Of a stretch of DNA of 64,000 nucleotides, positions 18,878 through 29,943 are shown in pieces. The stretch is taken from assembly GCF_003797825.1 (NCBI RefSeq), contig NZ_RKME01000001.1, positions 248,001 through 312,000 of the forward strand, in the 5' to 3' direction. This DNA comes from Gordonia sp. OPL2. GTDB lineage: Bacteria > Actinomycetota > Actinomycetes > Mycobacteriales > Mycobacteriaceae. Every line of letters starts with the position of its first letter. Positions within the stretch are counted from its first letter, which is position 1. The translations under genes were made by a program, and so were the position numbers. The notes under the pieces are model-generated. The model saw nothing but the letters and a program-made list of their open reading frames with translations, did not search any database and had not been told where the DNA came from.

Positions 18878-20392
18878 GTGAGGCGAGGTAAAACCGGTGT
18901 GGTGCGCGGGGGTCCACCGCTGGCACGCCTGTGCGCGCTCATGGTCATCGTCGTCCTCGGCGCCTTCGGGGCAGGGCAGGCAGCGCTGGGATCGGCGCAG
19001 GCCGCGCCGGGCAAGCAGTCGGGGGTCTCCGGGCTGATCAATCAGATCGCCAAGGCCAACCAGAACATCGCCGACCTCGACAACGCAGTCGCGGTGCGGC
19101 AGGAGAACGTGAATCGCGCGCTGGTGGACTATCAGAACTCGGTGGCCGCCGAGAAGCTCGCCACCGTCGCCGCGAGGTCGGCGAAGCGATCGCTCGACGA
19201 CTCCGGCCGGCGTGTTGCGGAGGCGCAGAAGGCCTTCGATCGTTTCGCCCGCGACGTCTACCGCCAGGGCAGCGCCCAGGGGTCGATGTCGAACTACGTC
19301 TCCTCCGACAACCCGCAGTCCGTGCTGGACCGGGTGACGGTGCTCGACCGCGTCGGTCGTCAGCAGCGCGACACCGTCGAGCGTCTGCAGGTCGCGCGCA
19401 ACCAGCAGGCCAACAGGGTGGCGGCGGTCGAGGCCACCAAGCGCCAGGCGGCGTTCGCGACCAAGAGTGCGGGCACCCGCAAGGACGACGCGCTGGCGGC
19501 GGTGGCGCAGGCCCGGTCGGCCGCCTCGTCGGAACAGCAGCGCCGCTCCCAACTGATCAAGAAGCGCGACACGGTGCAGGCCTCGCTCGACAAGATCCGG
19601 GGCGTGGCGCCCAAACGTCAGGTCGACGGTCCGAGCGCCTCCGAGCTGCTGTCCAACCTCTTCCCGAGTTCACCGGGCATACCGGCCGCGCCGTCGACAC
19701 CGGGCGGTGGCGACAACCAGGCACTCGCGGTGGCCGCCGAGGCGGCGGCGAAGCTGGCCCTCGACGTCGGTCAGAAGGTCCTCTCCGAGATCGTCGGACA
19801 GCAGCAGCTCCCGCATTCCCAGCTTCTCGACGAGCTCGGCGTGGGCGGATCGGACATGACCGGCAGCGGACCGGACTCGTTGAGTTCGACGCTGTCCACG
19901 GGAAGCCTCGGCAGCCTGTTCGGCAGCTCGTCGGGCGGCGGCGGTGGCATGGTCCGACCGGGCCTGCGCGGCCCACAGGCGGTCGAGATCAGCGTCAATC
20001 GTGCGCTCTCCCAGCTGAACGTCCCGTATGCCTGGGGCGGCGGAGACGGCAACGGACCGACGCGCGGAATCCGCGACGGTGGCGTGGCCGACAGCTACGG
20101 CGACTACAACAAGGTCGGCTTCGACTGCTCCGGCCTGATGATCTACGCGTTCGCCGGGGTGGGCATCGATCTGCCGCATTACACCGGCTACCAGTACACG
20201 TCGGGTCCGCAGTTCCCGCTGTCGCAGATGAAGCGCGGCGACATGATCTTCTACGGTCCCAACGCGAGCCAGCACGTGGCCCTGTATCTCGGCGACAACA
20301 AGATGGTGGAGGCGCCGCAGTCGGGCGACGTCGTCAAGGTGTCGCCGCTGCGGACCGCCGGGGCGATGCCGAACGTGGTCCGTCTGCTCTGA
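18878..20392 (+). CDS. ripA: Secreted NlpC/P60 peptidoglycan endopeptidase, RipA-like
   Basis: 504 aa. A signal peptide (hydrophobic LARLCALMVIVVLGAFGAG, cleavage near AQAAP) leads into a long coiled-coil region (about residues 50-260, Ala/Gln/Arg/Lys-rich), a Gly/Ser/Pro linker and a C-terminal NlpC/P60 domain. Catalytic Cys417 is in FDCSGL and His466 in SQHVALYLG. It cuts peptide stems of peptidoglycan for daughter-cell separation; the coiled coil keeps such enzymes autoinhibited in the family. The GTG at 18878 is chosen for the AAGGGAG site five bases upstream. In M. tuberculosis ripB follows ripA; here moxR follows directly. Confidence 0.9.
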   Translation: MRRGKTGVVRGGPPLARLCALMVIVVLGAFGAGQAALGSAQAAPGKQSGVSGLINQIAKANQNIADLDNAVAVRQENVNRALVDYQNSVAAEKLATVAARSAKRSLDDSGRRVAEAQKAFDRFARDVYRQGSAQGSMSNYVSSDNPQSVLDRVTVLDRVGRQQRDTVERLQVARNQQANRVAAVEATKRQAAFATKSAGTRKDDALAAVAQARSAASSEQQRRSQLIKKRDTVQASLDKIRGVAPKRQVDGPSASELLSNLFPSSPGIPAAPSTPGGGDNQALAVAAEAAAKLALDVGQKVLSEIVGQQQLPHSQLLDELGVGGSDMTGSGPDSLSSTLSTGSLGSLFGSSSGGGGGMVRPGLRGPQAVEISVNRALSQLNVPYAWGGGDGNGPTRGIRDGGVADSYGDYNKVGFDCSGLMIYAFAGVGIDLPHYTGYQYTSGPQFPLSQMKRGDMIFYGPNASQHVALYLGDNKMVEAPQSGDVVKVSPLRTAGAMPNVVRLL

Positions 20393-20521
20393 CGCGCCCA
20401 AGACCCTTCTTGGCCGCCTTTCAGGCAACGCGACTACGCTGGCAGCGACACGACAGGCCGCCCCGCGTTGCCGTCCCGCACCGGGTGGTGCGTACGGCAC
20501 GTAGACGAACAGGAGCACCGG

Positions 20522-21676
20522 TTGACCTCTTCGCATCCCCCTGCCGAACCGACGGGCGGAGCAGGCCGAGAAGGATCGGTCACGCTGTCCCAGGATGACG
20601 TCACACTGCTGGAACGGGCGATCTACGAGGTCAAACGCGTCATCGTCGGCCAGGATCAACTCGTCGAGCGGATCCTCGTCGGGCTCCTGGCCAGGGGGCA
20701 CATCCTGCTCGAGGGTGTGCCCGGCGTGGCCAAGACACTCGCGGTCGAGACGTTCGCCACGGTGGTCGGTGGGTCGTTTTCCCGCGTACAGTTCACCCCC
20801 GACCTGGTGCCCACCGACCTGATCGGTACCCGCATCTACCGTCAGGGCCGCGAGGAGTTCGACACCGAGCTCGGTCCCGTGGTGGCGAACTTCCTCCTCG
20901 CCGACGAGATCAACCGTGCGCCGGCAAAGGTGCAGTCGGCATTGCTCGAGGTGATGGCCGAGCGTCACGTGTCGATCGGCGGCACGACCTACCCGATGCC
21001 GGATCCGTTCCTGGTCATGGCGACTCAGAACCCGATCGAGAACGAGGGCGTCTATCCGCTCCCCGAGGCGCAGCGGGACCGTTTCCTCTTCAAGGTCCTC
21101 GTCGACTATCCGACGGTCGAGGAGGAACGCGAGATCGTCTATCGGATGGGCAATGTGCCGCCGTCGGCGTCGCAGGTCCTCGATCCCGACACGATGATCC
21201 GTCTGCAGCGCACCGCGGCCAACGTGTTCGTCCATCACGCACTCGTCGACTACGTCGTGCGCGTCATCAACGCGACGCGCCGGCCCGCCGAACTGGGACT
21301 CACCGACGTCGCCGCGTGGCTGTCGTACGGCGCGTCCCCGCGTGCCACCCTGGGTATCGTCGCAGCCGCCCGCGCCCTCGCGCTGGTCCGTGGTCGTGAC
21401 TATGTCGTCCCCCAGGACGTGGTCGAGATCGTGCCCGACGTCCTGCGTCATCGTCTGGTCCTGAGCTACGACGCCCTGGCCGACGAGGTCGATGCCGACC
21501 AGGTCATCGGCCGCGTTCTGCAGACGGTCGGGCTGCCGCAGGTGGGTGCCCAGCCCGTCGCGGCCGGTGCGCACCCCGGCCCGCAGGCCCCGAATCAGGC
21601 TGTGGCACAGCAGTATCCGGGGCAGGCGAACGGATCGACGGTGAACCAGGCCGCGCCACGGTATGCCGGCCAATAG
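20522..21676 (+). CDS. moxR: MoxR-family AAA+ ATPase
   Basis: 384 aa. Walker A GVPGVAKT is at residues 65-72, Walker B LLADEINRA near 126-134, sensor ATQNPIENEG follows, and QRDRF carries the arginine finger. The C-terminal tail is Gln/Ala/Pro-rich. The TTG start is supported by AGGAG seven bases before it. MoxR ATPases act as chaperones maturing complexes, usually with the DUF58 and VWA proteins encoded next to them. The stop overlaps the next gene by 14 bases. Position after ripA matches Rv1479. Confidence 0.92.
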   Translation: MTSSHPPAEPTGGAGREGSVTLSQDDVTLLERAIYEVKRVIVGQDQLVERILVGLLARGHILLEGVPGVAKTLAVETFATVVGGSFSRVQFTPDLVPTDLIGTRIYRQGREEFDTELGPVVANFLLADEINRAPAKVQSALLEVMAERHVSIGGTTYPMPDPFLVMATQNPIENEGVYPLPEAQRDRFLFKVLVDYPTVEEEREIVYRMGNVPPSASQVLDPDTMIRLQRTAANVFVHHALVDYVVRVINATRRPAELGLTDVAAWLSYGASPRATLGIVAAARALALVRGRDYVVPQDVVEIVPDVLRHRLVLSYDALADEVDADQVIGRVLQTVGLPQVGAQPVAAGAHPGPQAPNQAVAQQYPGQANGSTVNQAAPRYAGQ

Positions 21677-22601
21677 CGATCTGCCGTCGCTCGGGGCCGG
21701 CCTCCTGTCCGAACCGCAGCTGACCGCTGCGTTGCGGACCCTGGAGCTGACCGTGCGACGCAAACTCGACGGGGTCCTGCAGGGCGAGCACCTCGGGCTG
21801 ATCCCGGGCCCCGGATCCGAACCGGGGGAGGCGCGCGCCTATCAGCCCGGCGACGACATCCGCCGCATGGAGTGGTCGGTGACGGCCCGGACCACGCAGC
21901 CGCACGTCCGGCAGATGATCGCCGACCGCGAGCTCGAGACGTGGCTGGTGGTCGATGTCTCGGCGAGCCTGGACTTCGGCACCGTCAACTGCACGAAACG
22001 CGACCTCGCCGTCGCCGCGGCGGCCGCCCTCGTGCACCTCACGTCGGGAGGCGGCAACCGGCACGGCGCGATCGTCGTGACCGGTGACCGGCTCGTCCGC
22101 GTACCCGCGCGGAGCGGCCGTGCGCACGCGCAGAACCTCCTCAAGGCCATCGCGACGACGACTCGTGCGTCGACCGGGGTGCGTGGCGACCTGCACGCCG
22201 GGATCGAAGCACTGCGCAGGCCGCAGCGCCGCCGCGGGCTCGCCGTGGTCATCAGTGATTTTCTCGGTCCCATCGACTGGGAACGGTCATTGCGCGCGAT
22301 CGGTGCTCACCATGAACTGCTCGCCGTCGAGGTACTCGATCCACGTGACCTCGAGCTCCCGGACATCGGTGAGATCACGCTGGCCGACGCCGAGTCCGGC
22401 GACGTACGTGACATCACGGTCACCCCGGCGGTTCGGCGAGACTTCGCCGCGGCGGCACGCGCCCACCAACAGAAGGTGCATCGGACCGTCCGCAGCTGCG
22501 GTGGACCGGTCCTGAGCCTGTCGACCGATCGGGACTGGATCACCGACACGGTCAAGTTCGTCGCGCAGCGCCGACGCGGCCTGGCCGCCGGGGTCGGGTG
22601 A
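21663..22601 (+). CDS. DUF58 domain protein of the MoxR operon
   Basis: 312 aa. The typical DUF58 core is present: RAYQPGDDIRRMEWSVTART followed by WLVVDVSASLDFG, a degenerate VWA-like fold. No signal peptide or clear membrane helix is seen, so it is probably cytoplasmic. It overlaps moxR and is followed six bases later by the VWA protein gene. The three likely work as one MoxR-APE complex in envelope homeostasis; substrate unknown. Equivalent to Rv1480 by position. Confidence 0.85.
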   Translation: MPANSDLPSLGAGLLSEPQLTAALRTLELTVRRKLDGVLQGEHLGLIPGPGSEPGEARAYQPGDDIRRMEWSVTARTTQPHVRQMIADRELETWLVVDVSASLDFGTVNCTKRDLAVAAAAALVHLTSGGGNRHGAIVVTGDRLVRVPARSGRAHAQNLLKAIATTTRASTGVRGDLHAGIEALRRPQRRRGLAVVISDFLGPIDWERSLRAIGAHHELLAVEVLDPRDLELPDIGEITLADAESGDVRDITVTPAVRRDFAAAARAHQQKVHRTVRSCGGPVLSLSTDRDWITDTVKFVAQRRRGLAAGVG

Positions 22602-22607
22602 CGCGGG

Positions 22608-24414
<1,807 letters not shown>

Positions 24415-24469
24415 CGCCCGTCGCCGTTCGCCACGACATCACACCCCTCAAGCATCCAGGAGCGCACCC

Positions 24470-25309
24470 ATGGCAGGAATTCTCGACGGCAAGACAGTTC
24501 TGATCACCGGCATCATCACCGACGCCTCGATCGCCTTCCACGCGGCCGCCATGGCCCAGGAGCAGGGCGCCAAGGTGATCATCACCGGCATCCCGGAACG
24601 GCTCCGGCTGATCGACCGCATCGCCAAGCGCCTGCCCCAGGAGGTACCGCCGGCCATCGGGCTCGACGTGACCGATCCGGAGGGACTGTCCACGTTGGCC
24701 GACCGGGTCCGGGAACACGCACCCGAGGGCGTCGACGGAGTCCTGCACTCCATCGCTTTCGCCCCGAAGACTCTGCTGGGACCGGACATGGTGCCCTTCC
24801 TCGAGGGCCCGGGACCCGATGCCGCGAAGGCCTTCGAGGTGTCGGCGTGGAGCTACGCCTCTCTCGCACAGGCGATGCTGCCGGTGATGAACGAGGGCGG
24901 ATCGATCGTCGGGATGGATTTCGATCCGCGGCGGGCGATGCCGTACTACAACTGGATGAGCGTCGCCAAGGCCGCCCTCGAGTCGGTGAACCGTTATGTC
25001 GCACGCGAAGTCGGAACCGCCAAGAAGATCCGCTCGAACCTGGTCGCGGCCGGGCCGATCAAGACGCTGGCCGCGAAGGCGATCGCGGGCACGGCCACCG
25101 ACGACGCGAAGCAACTGAACATGCTCAACACCTACTGGGACGGCGCGTCACCGATCGGCTGGGACATCGACGACCCGACCGTGGTGGCCAAGTCGATCTG
25201 CGCGCTCCTGTCGGATTGGCTGCCGGGCACCACCGGGTCGATCGTCTACGTCGACGGCGGTGCCAGCCACAACCTGTGGTTCCCAGAGGGTTTCGCCGAC
25301 CAGGTGTGA
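24470..25309 (+). CDS. inhA: NADH-dependent enoyl-ACP reductase InhA
   Basis: 279 aa, about ten residues longer than M. tuberculosis InhA. It reduces trans-2-enoyl-ACP in mycolate synthesis and is the isoniazid/ethionamide target in mycobacteria. GIITDASIAF binds NADH; Ser94 in LHSIAF is conserved at the same number; Tyr160 and Lys167 correspond to Tyr158 and Lys165. The ATG has AGGAG seven bases upstream. The stop overlaps the hemH GTG by four bases, so hemH is coupled. A mycolic-acid producer is strongly implied. Confidence 0.96.
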   Translation: MAGILDGKTVLITGIITDASIAFHAAAMAQEQGAKVIITGIPERLRLIDRIAKRLPQEVPPAIGLDVTDPEGLSTLADRVREHAPEGVDGVLHSIAFAPKTLLGPDMVPFLEGPGPDAAKAFEVSAWSYASLAQAMLPVMNEGGSIVGMDFDPRRAMPYYNWMSVAKAALESVNRYVAREVGTAKKIRSNLVAAGPIKTLAAKAIAGTATDDAKQLNMLNTYWDGASPIGWDIDDPTVVAKSICALLSDWLPGTTGSIVYVDGGASHNLWFPEGFADQV

Positions 25310-26457
25310 GCGAGATGACGAACACCGACGGCGCGGACGGGTCCGGCACGAAGCGGTCGGATGCTGGTACATCTGACCCCGCTCCCTTCGACGCCGTCCT
25401 GTTCCTGTCGTTCGGGGGACCCGACGGTCCCGATGACGTGATGCCGTTCCTGGAGAACGTCACCCGTGGTCGAGGTGTGCCCCGTGATCGTCTCGAGGCG
25501 GTCGCCGAGCACTATCTGCATTTCGGCGGTGTCTCGCCGATCAACCGTCTCAACCTCGACATGATCGACGGACTGCGCTCCGCCCTGCGCGCCCGTGGGC
25601 ACGATCTGCCGGTGTATTTCGGAAACCGCAACTGGCAGCCGATGATCGAGGACGCGCTGGCCTGGATGTACCGCGACGGGCATCGTCGGATCCTCGTGTT
25701 CCCGACCTCCGCATGGGGCGGGTACTCGGGCTGCCGTCAGTACCATGAGGACATCTCGCGGGCCGTGTCCGCGCTCGAGCGACTCGAACCGGCGAGCGCC
25801 GACGATCCCGTGCTGTTGCGCAAACTGCCGCAGTACTGGGATGCCGCGGCCATGATCGAGGCCGGCGCGGATGCTGTCACGCGTGCACGCGCAGCGCTGC
25901 CTCCCGGCCCGGCCGAGCCGCGCCTGGTCTTCACCGCCCATTCGGTCCCGACCGCGGCCGACCGTGCCTCCGGGCCCGCGGCCGAGGGTGGTGGCCTCTA
26001 CTCCGCGCAGGTGCACGCCGCCGCCACGTCGGTCGCGCGTCGTGCCGGCTACTCCGAATTCGATCAGGTGTGGCAGTCGAGATCGGGGCCGCCGCAGGTC
26101 CCGTGGCTCGAACCGGACATCTGCGATCACCTGGAAGCGCTTGCAGCGCAGGGAGTCACGCAGGTGATCGTCTATCCGGTCGGGTTCATCTCGGACCATC
26201 TCGAGGTGATCTGGGACCTCGACAACGAGGCGGCGGAACTCGCCGAGAAGCTCGGGATCGACTATGTCCGGGCCGACACCGTCGGGACCGACACCCGGTT
26301 CATCGAACTGATCGTCGACCTCATCGAGACCTACGCCGACGGCGACGGTGATCGCAGCGCGATGGGATGCGGGGACAACGGTGCGATCTGCCGGCCGGAG
26401 TGCTGCGTTCCGACCGCGCGGCCGCAGCGCACGCCGTCCGCTCCGGCCGCGCACTGA
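25306..26457 (+). CDS. hemH: Ferrochelatase (coproporphyrin type) with [2Fe-2S] ligands
   Basis: 383 aa. It inserts ferrous iron into coproporphyrin III (or protoporphyrin) for heme. It has the family blocks LSFGGPDGPDDV, GNRNWQPMIEDAL, the catalytic His region FTAHSVP and PVGFISDHLEVIWDLD. Cys143 (YSGCRQY) and the C-terminal Cys355, Cys362, Cys366/367 match the unusual [2Fe-2S] ligand set of mycobacterial ferrochelatase. GTG 25306 overlaps the inhA stop (GTGA); ATG 25315 is an alternative. A 30-residue disordered N-terminus precedes the conserved core. Confidence 0.93.
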   Translation: MSEMTNTDGADGSGTKRSDAGTSDPAPFDAVLFLSFGGPDGPDDVMPFLENVTRGRGVPRDRLEAVAEHYLHFGGVSPINRLNLDMIDGLRSALRARGHDLPVYFGNRNWQPMIEDALAWMYRDGHRRILVFPTSAWGGYSGCRQYHEDISRAVSALERLEPASADDPVLLRKLPQYWDAAAMIEAGADAVTRARAALPPGPAEPRLVFTAHSVPTAADRASGPAAEGGGLYSAQVHAAATSVARRAGYSEFDQVWQSRSGPPQVPWLEPDICDHLEALAAQGVTQVIVYPVGFISDHLEVIWDLDNEAAELAEKLGIDYVRADTVGTDTRFIELIVDLIETYADGDGDRSAMGCGDNGAICRPECCVPTARPQRTPSAPAAH

Positions 26458-26502
26458 GGTCGCGTCCTGATCGAGGTCGTCGATCGGTGTCAGCGATCGG
26501 TG

Positions 26503-27327
26503 TCAGCGATCGACGGCACCGGCCGGAAGATGTTCGCGGATGACCTGATTGACCGCGATCGCGCGGGCGGATCGGGCGAGACCGGCCAGTCGTCGGAGCT
26601 CGCCGTCCCCGGCGTCGAGGTGGCGCGCAGTGGTCCCGAAAGTCGGCGCCTGCGCCCCCGCCAGGGTCACGATCGCCTCGACCTGTGCCGCGGAGTCGAT
26701 GACCCGGGTCGCGCGGTGATCGTCGTGCGGCGGCAGGATCACCTGATGACGCACGGTCAATCGGGTGAGCGCGGTCCGGAGGTCGTGGCCGGACAGTCGG
26801 GTGCCGCCGGATCCGAGCTCACCGATGATGGCGGCGGTGTCGCGGATCGCCTCGCGGAGGTCGAACTCGGTCTGCGCCAATGACTCCGGTTGACGCGCCG
26901 GCACCGGGTGGGTGTAGCGGCGCAGTGTCCATCGGCAGGTGTCGTCGACGAGAGCCGGTATCAGTCCCACGGTGGTGACACCGCCATCCTCGGACTGGTG
27001 ATCGAGCAGCAGGACCTCACCGGCAGCGAGAGCGTCGGTGGTGACGGGATCCGGGGGGAGGCCCTGCGGATCGCCCGCGGTGGGCAGACGCACTTCGATC
27101 CGCCGGGAGCGACGCAGCAGAGCCAGCAGCGCGAGACGGGCATCCGCGGGATGTCCGTCGAGCAACTCGTCGGCGTCGACGAGCTCGTGCCGGTCACCGA
27201 ACTCCGTCAGCGTGTCGGTCACGTCGTCGGGAGCACACCGTCCGCCCAGCCAGGCGGCCGCCCACGAGCCCAGCGCACAGCCGGGCCACGCCGGTGGCCC
27301 GGACACGATGAAGTCGGTGCTGGTCAT
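26503..27327 (-). CDS. Conserved hypothetical protein (Rv1486c-like by position)
   Basis: 274 aa, soluble, no signal peptide. Landmarks are WPGCALGSWAAAWLGG near the start, a Leu/Arg-rich middle and a helical C-terminus. No catalytic motif can be assigned. The ATG at 27327 follows GGAAAACCT; an upstream in-frame start adds an unlikely Ser/Arg stretch. It converges with hemH and diverges from the DUF3097 gene, the position of Rv1486c. A duplicated 13-mer (GATCGGTGTCAGC, 26481-26506) overlaps its stop. Confidence 0.72.
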   Translation of the reverse strand: MTSTDFIVSGPPAWPGCALGSWAAAWLGGRCAPDDVTDTLTEFGDRHELVDADELLDGHPADARLALLALLRRSRRIEVRLPTAGDPQGLPPDPVTTDALAAGEVLLLDHQSEDGGVTTVGLIPALVDDTCRWTLRRYTHPVPARQPESLAQTEFDLREAIRDTAAIIGELGSGGTRLSGHDLRTALTRLTVRHQVILPPHDDHRATRVIDSAAQVEAIVTLAGAQAPTFGTTARHLDAGDGELRRLAGLARSARAIAVNQVIREHLPAGAVDR

Positions 27328-27417
27328 AGGTTTTCCACGATAGGCCCTCGACGAGGATCGGGGTAATCCGGCGTGGCTCGGCACACTCGCTGCGTCGGCC
27401 GCCTACCGTGGCACATC

Positions 27418-28248
27418 GTGACCGATGACCGTTATGGACGTGACGTGCTGTCGAGCCCCCGGCGAGCGAAGCCGCGGGCGCCCGAGGTCGCCGCCGATCG
27501 CGACCTCGTGGTCGAGGACGCGGCCACCGGGTTCTGTGGTGCGATCGTCGGGCTGGAGAAGAGCTACTCCGGGGACCTCGTCCGGCTGGAGGACCGGCGC
27601 GGCGCCACCCGCGTGTTCCTGATGCATCCCGCGGCCTTCCTCATCGACGGCAAGCCGGTCACCCTGGTCCGTCCCCGCACGCGTGGGCCGCAGGCCCGGA
27701 CCACCACCGCATCGGGTTCGCGCGTGCTGCCGACGGCCCGCGCCCGAACCGCGCGCGCCAGCAGGATCTTCGTCGAGGGTGTGCATGACGCGACTCTGCT
27801 GGAACGGGTGTGGGGTGATGACCTGCGTGCCGAAGGAGTGGTCGTGGAGAGTCTCGACGGGCTCGACAATCTCGCGCCGATCCTCGCCGAATTCGGCCCG
27901 GCGGCGCACCGCCGCGCCGGTGTGCTCGTCGACCACCTGGTCGCCGGCTCCAAGGAGATGCGTCTGACCGGCGAGCTCGGTGAGCACGTCCTCGTGTGCG
28001 GCCATCCCTACATCGACGTGTGGCAGGCGGTGAAGCCGTCGTCCGTGGGCATCCGCGCCTGGCCGACGATCCCGCGCGGCACCGACTGGAAGACCGGAAT
28101 CTGCCGCGATTTGCGGTGGGGCACACCGCAGGACGGCTGGCGCAGGGTGCTCGCCGGGGTCCGTGACTATCGTGACCTCGAGGTCGATCTGCTGCGATCG
28201 GTGGAGGAGCTCATCGACTTCGTGACCGCCGCGTCCGACGACCGGTAG
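27418..28248 (+). CDS. DUF3097 family protein
   Basis: 276 aa. The N-terminal third looks like a small beta domain (DLVVEDAATGFCGAIVGLEKS, then VRLEDRRGATRVFLMHPAAFLIDG). After an Arg/Ala/Pro linker comes RIFVEGVHDATLLERVWGDDL, which resembles a Toprim-like start with the acidic residues in place, then LVDHLVAGSKE and CGHPYIDVWQ. I recognise it as the actinobacterial DUF3097 family; function unknown, nucleic-acid handling possible from the Toprim resemblance. The GTG start is chosen since upstream residues are not family-like. Confidence 0.75.
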   Translation: MTDDRYGRDVLSSPRRAKPRAPEVAADRDLVVEDAATGFCGAIVGLEKSYSGDLVRLEDRRGATRVFLMHPAAFLIDGKPVTLVRPRTRGPQARTTTASGSRVLPTARARTARASRIFVEGVHDATLLERVWGDDLRAEGVVVESLDGLDNLAPILAEFGPAAHRRAGVLVDHLVAGSKEMRLTGELGEHVLVCGHPYIDVWQAVKPSSVGIRAWPTIPRGTDWKTGICRDLRWGTPQDGWRRVLAGVRDYRDLEVDLLRSVEELIDFVTAASDDR

Positions 28249-28296
28249 GGCATTCGCCGGATCTGTCCGGATCGTGTTCTCTGGCACACTGGAGTC

Positions 28297-28725
28297 ATGG
28301 CCGCCCTGCTGTGGCTCGCAGCCGCGATAGTCCTGGTGATCGCCGAGATGTTCGGCGGGGACCTGGTTCTGCTCATGCTCGGCGGCGGGGCACTGGCCGC
28401 GGCAGGCGTCGACTACGCCCTGGAACCTCCGCTGTGGGTCGACGCGGTGGTCTTCGCGGTCGTCTCGGTCCTGCTCCTGGTCGTCGTCCGTCCGGTGGCC
28501 CGGCGGCACATGCTGACCCGACCCACCCTGCTCACCAACACCGAAGCTCTCGAGGGCAAGCGGGCGCTGGTGACCGAACAGGTCGACGAGCGCGACGGAC
28601 GGGTGAAGATCGGCGGCGACGTGTGGTCGGCGCGGACGCTCAATCCCGGGGAGGTGATCGAGGCAGGCGCCGAGGTCACCGTGGTCCAGATCGACGGTGC
28701 GACCGCGGTCGTGTGGAGAGGATGA
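28297..28725 (+). CDS. NfeD-family membrane protein
   Basis: 142 aa. Three short hydrophobic segments (residues 3-20, 24-40, 48-66) and a soluble C-terminal OB-like domain (EGKRALVTEQVDERDGRVKIGGDVWSA) are the layout of short NfeD proteins. These partner with SPFH/stomatin proteins, and one follows with a 4-bp overlap (ATGA) or a 5-bp gap depending on its start. The pair likely organises membrane microdomains. Matches Rv1487. Confidence 0.87.
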   Translation: MAALLWLAAAIVLVIAEMFGGDLVLLMLGGGALAAAGVDYALEPPLWVDAVVFAVVSVLLLVVVRPVARRHMLTRPTLLTNTEALEGKRALVTEQVDERDGRVKIGGDVWSARTLNPGEVIEAGAEVTVVQIDGATAVVWRG

Positions 28726-28730
28726 CGGAC

Positions 28731-29909
28731 ATGGAGTATTTCGGACTCGCCGTACTGGTGTTGCTGGTGCTGCTCGTCGTGGTGGTGCTGGTCAAATCGG
28801 TGGCACTGATCCCGCAGGCGGAGGCCGCCGTCATCGAGCGGTTGGGCCGCTATACACGGACGGTGTCGGGCCAGCTGACCCTGCTGTTGCCGTTCATCGA
28901 TCGGATCCGGGCGCGGGTCGACATCCGTGAACGTGTGGTGTCCTTCCCGCCGCAGCCGGTCATCACCGAGGACAATCTCACGCTCTCGATCGACACCGTG
29001 GTGTATTTCCAGGTGACCAATCCGCAGTCGGCGGTGTACGAGATCGACGACTACATCGCCGGTGTCGAGCAACTCACGATCACCACCCTGCGCAACGTGG
29101 TCGGCGGGATGACCCTCGAGGAGACCCTGACGTCCCGCGACTCGATCAATGGTCAGTTGCGCGGTGTCCTCGATGAGGCGACCGGGCGTTGGGGGCTGCG
29201 GGTGGCCCGGGTGGAACTCAAGAGCATCATGCCGCCGCCCTCCATCCAGGAGTCCATGGAGAAGCAGATGAAGGCCGACCGCGAGAAGCGGGCGACGATC
29301 CTGGCGGCCGAAGGTCAGCGTGAGTCGGCGATCAAGACCGCCGAGGGCAACAAGCAGAGCCAGATCCTTGCTGCGGAGGGAGCCAAACAGGCCGCGATCC
29401 TCGGTGCCGAGGGAGAGCGGCAGTCGCGGATCCTGCGGGCTCAAGGTGACCGTGCCGCAACGTATCTGAAGGCGCAGGGTGAGGCCAAGGCGGTCGAGAA
29501 GACGTTCGCCGCCATCAAGGCGAGCAAGCCGACCCCGGAACTGCTGGCCTATCAGTACCTGCAGCAACTTCCCGAGATGGCGAAGGGGGAGGCGAGCAAG
29601 GTCTGGGTGGTGCCGTCCGACTTCGGTTCTGCGCTACAGGGTTTCGCGAAGTCCTTCGGAGTCCAGGGTGACGACGGTGTGTTCCGGTACGAGCCGACGA
29701 ACGACGAACCCAGCGAGTTCGACGAGGCCGAGACCGAGGACTGGTTCTCCCTCGCATCCGATCCCAAGGTCGCCCAGGCTGTCGCCGAGGCCGAAGCCGT
29801 GGCGCGGACGCCCGTCGCCCCCGAGGTGACCGCCCGCACCGCCCGCGAGCTGTCGTACCAACAGCAGCAGGCCGATGTCCCGGCGACGTCGACGCCGCCT
29901 GCGGAATGA
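28731..29909 (+). CDS. SPFH/stomatin-like membrane protein
   Basis: 392 aa. One N-terminal membrane helix (LAVLVLLVLLVVVVLVKSVAL), then a PHB/SPFH domain (ALIPQAEAAVIERLGRY to about residue 200), and a long Ala/Glu/Gln/Lys helix (ILAAEGQRESAIKTAEGNKQ) for oligomerisation, then an acidic C-terminal tail. ATG 28731 is chosen since AGAGG sits nine bases upstream; ATG 28722, overlapping the NfeD stop, would add three residues but has no spacer to that site. Matches Rv1488. Likely a scaffold with NfeD. Confidence 0.88.
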   Translation: MEYFGLAVLVLLVLLVVVVLVKSVALIPQAEAAVIERLGRYTRTVSGQLTLLLPFIDRIRARVDIRERVVSFPPQPVITEDNLTLSIDTVVYFQVTNPQSAVYEIDDYIAGVEQLTITTLRNVVGGMTLEETLTSRDSINGQLRGVLDEATGRWGLRVARVELKSIMPPPSIQESMEKQMKADREKRATILAAEGQRESAIKTAEGNKQSQILAAEGAKQAAILGAEGERQSRILRAQGDRAATYLKAQGEAKAVEKTFAAIKASKPTPELLAYQYLQQLPEMAKGEASKVWVVPSDFGSALQGFAKSFGVQGDDGVFRYEPTNDEPSEFDEAETEDWFSLASDPKVAQAVAEAEAVARTPVAPEVTARTARELSYQQQQADVPATSTPPAE

Positions 29910-29943
29910 GGCCCCTCGAGGAGAATGCCTCGTCCGGACACGG

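Noticed and set aside
19670..21763. 697-aa minus-strand open frame
   Set aside because: Antisense to ripA and moxR; shadow of real coding sequence.
26481..26506. Duplicated 13-mer GATCGGTGTCAGC
   Set aside because: Only two copies at a gene end, no sign of mobility or regulation; recorded as chance or slippage duplication.
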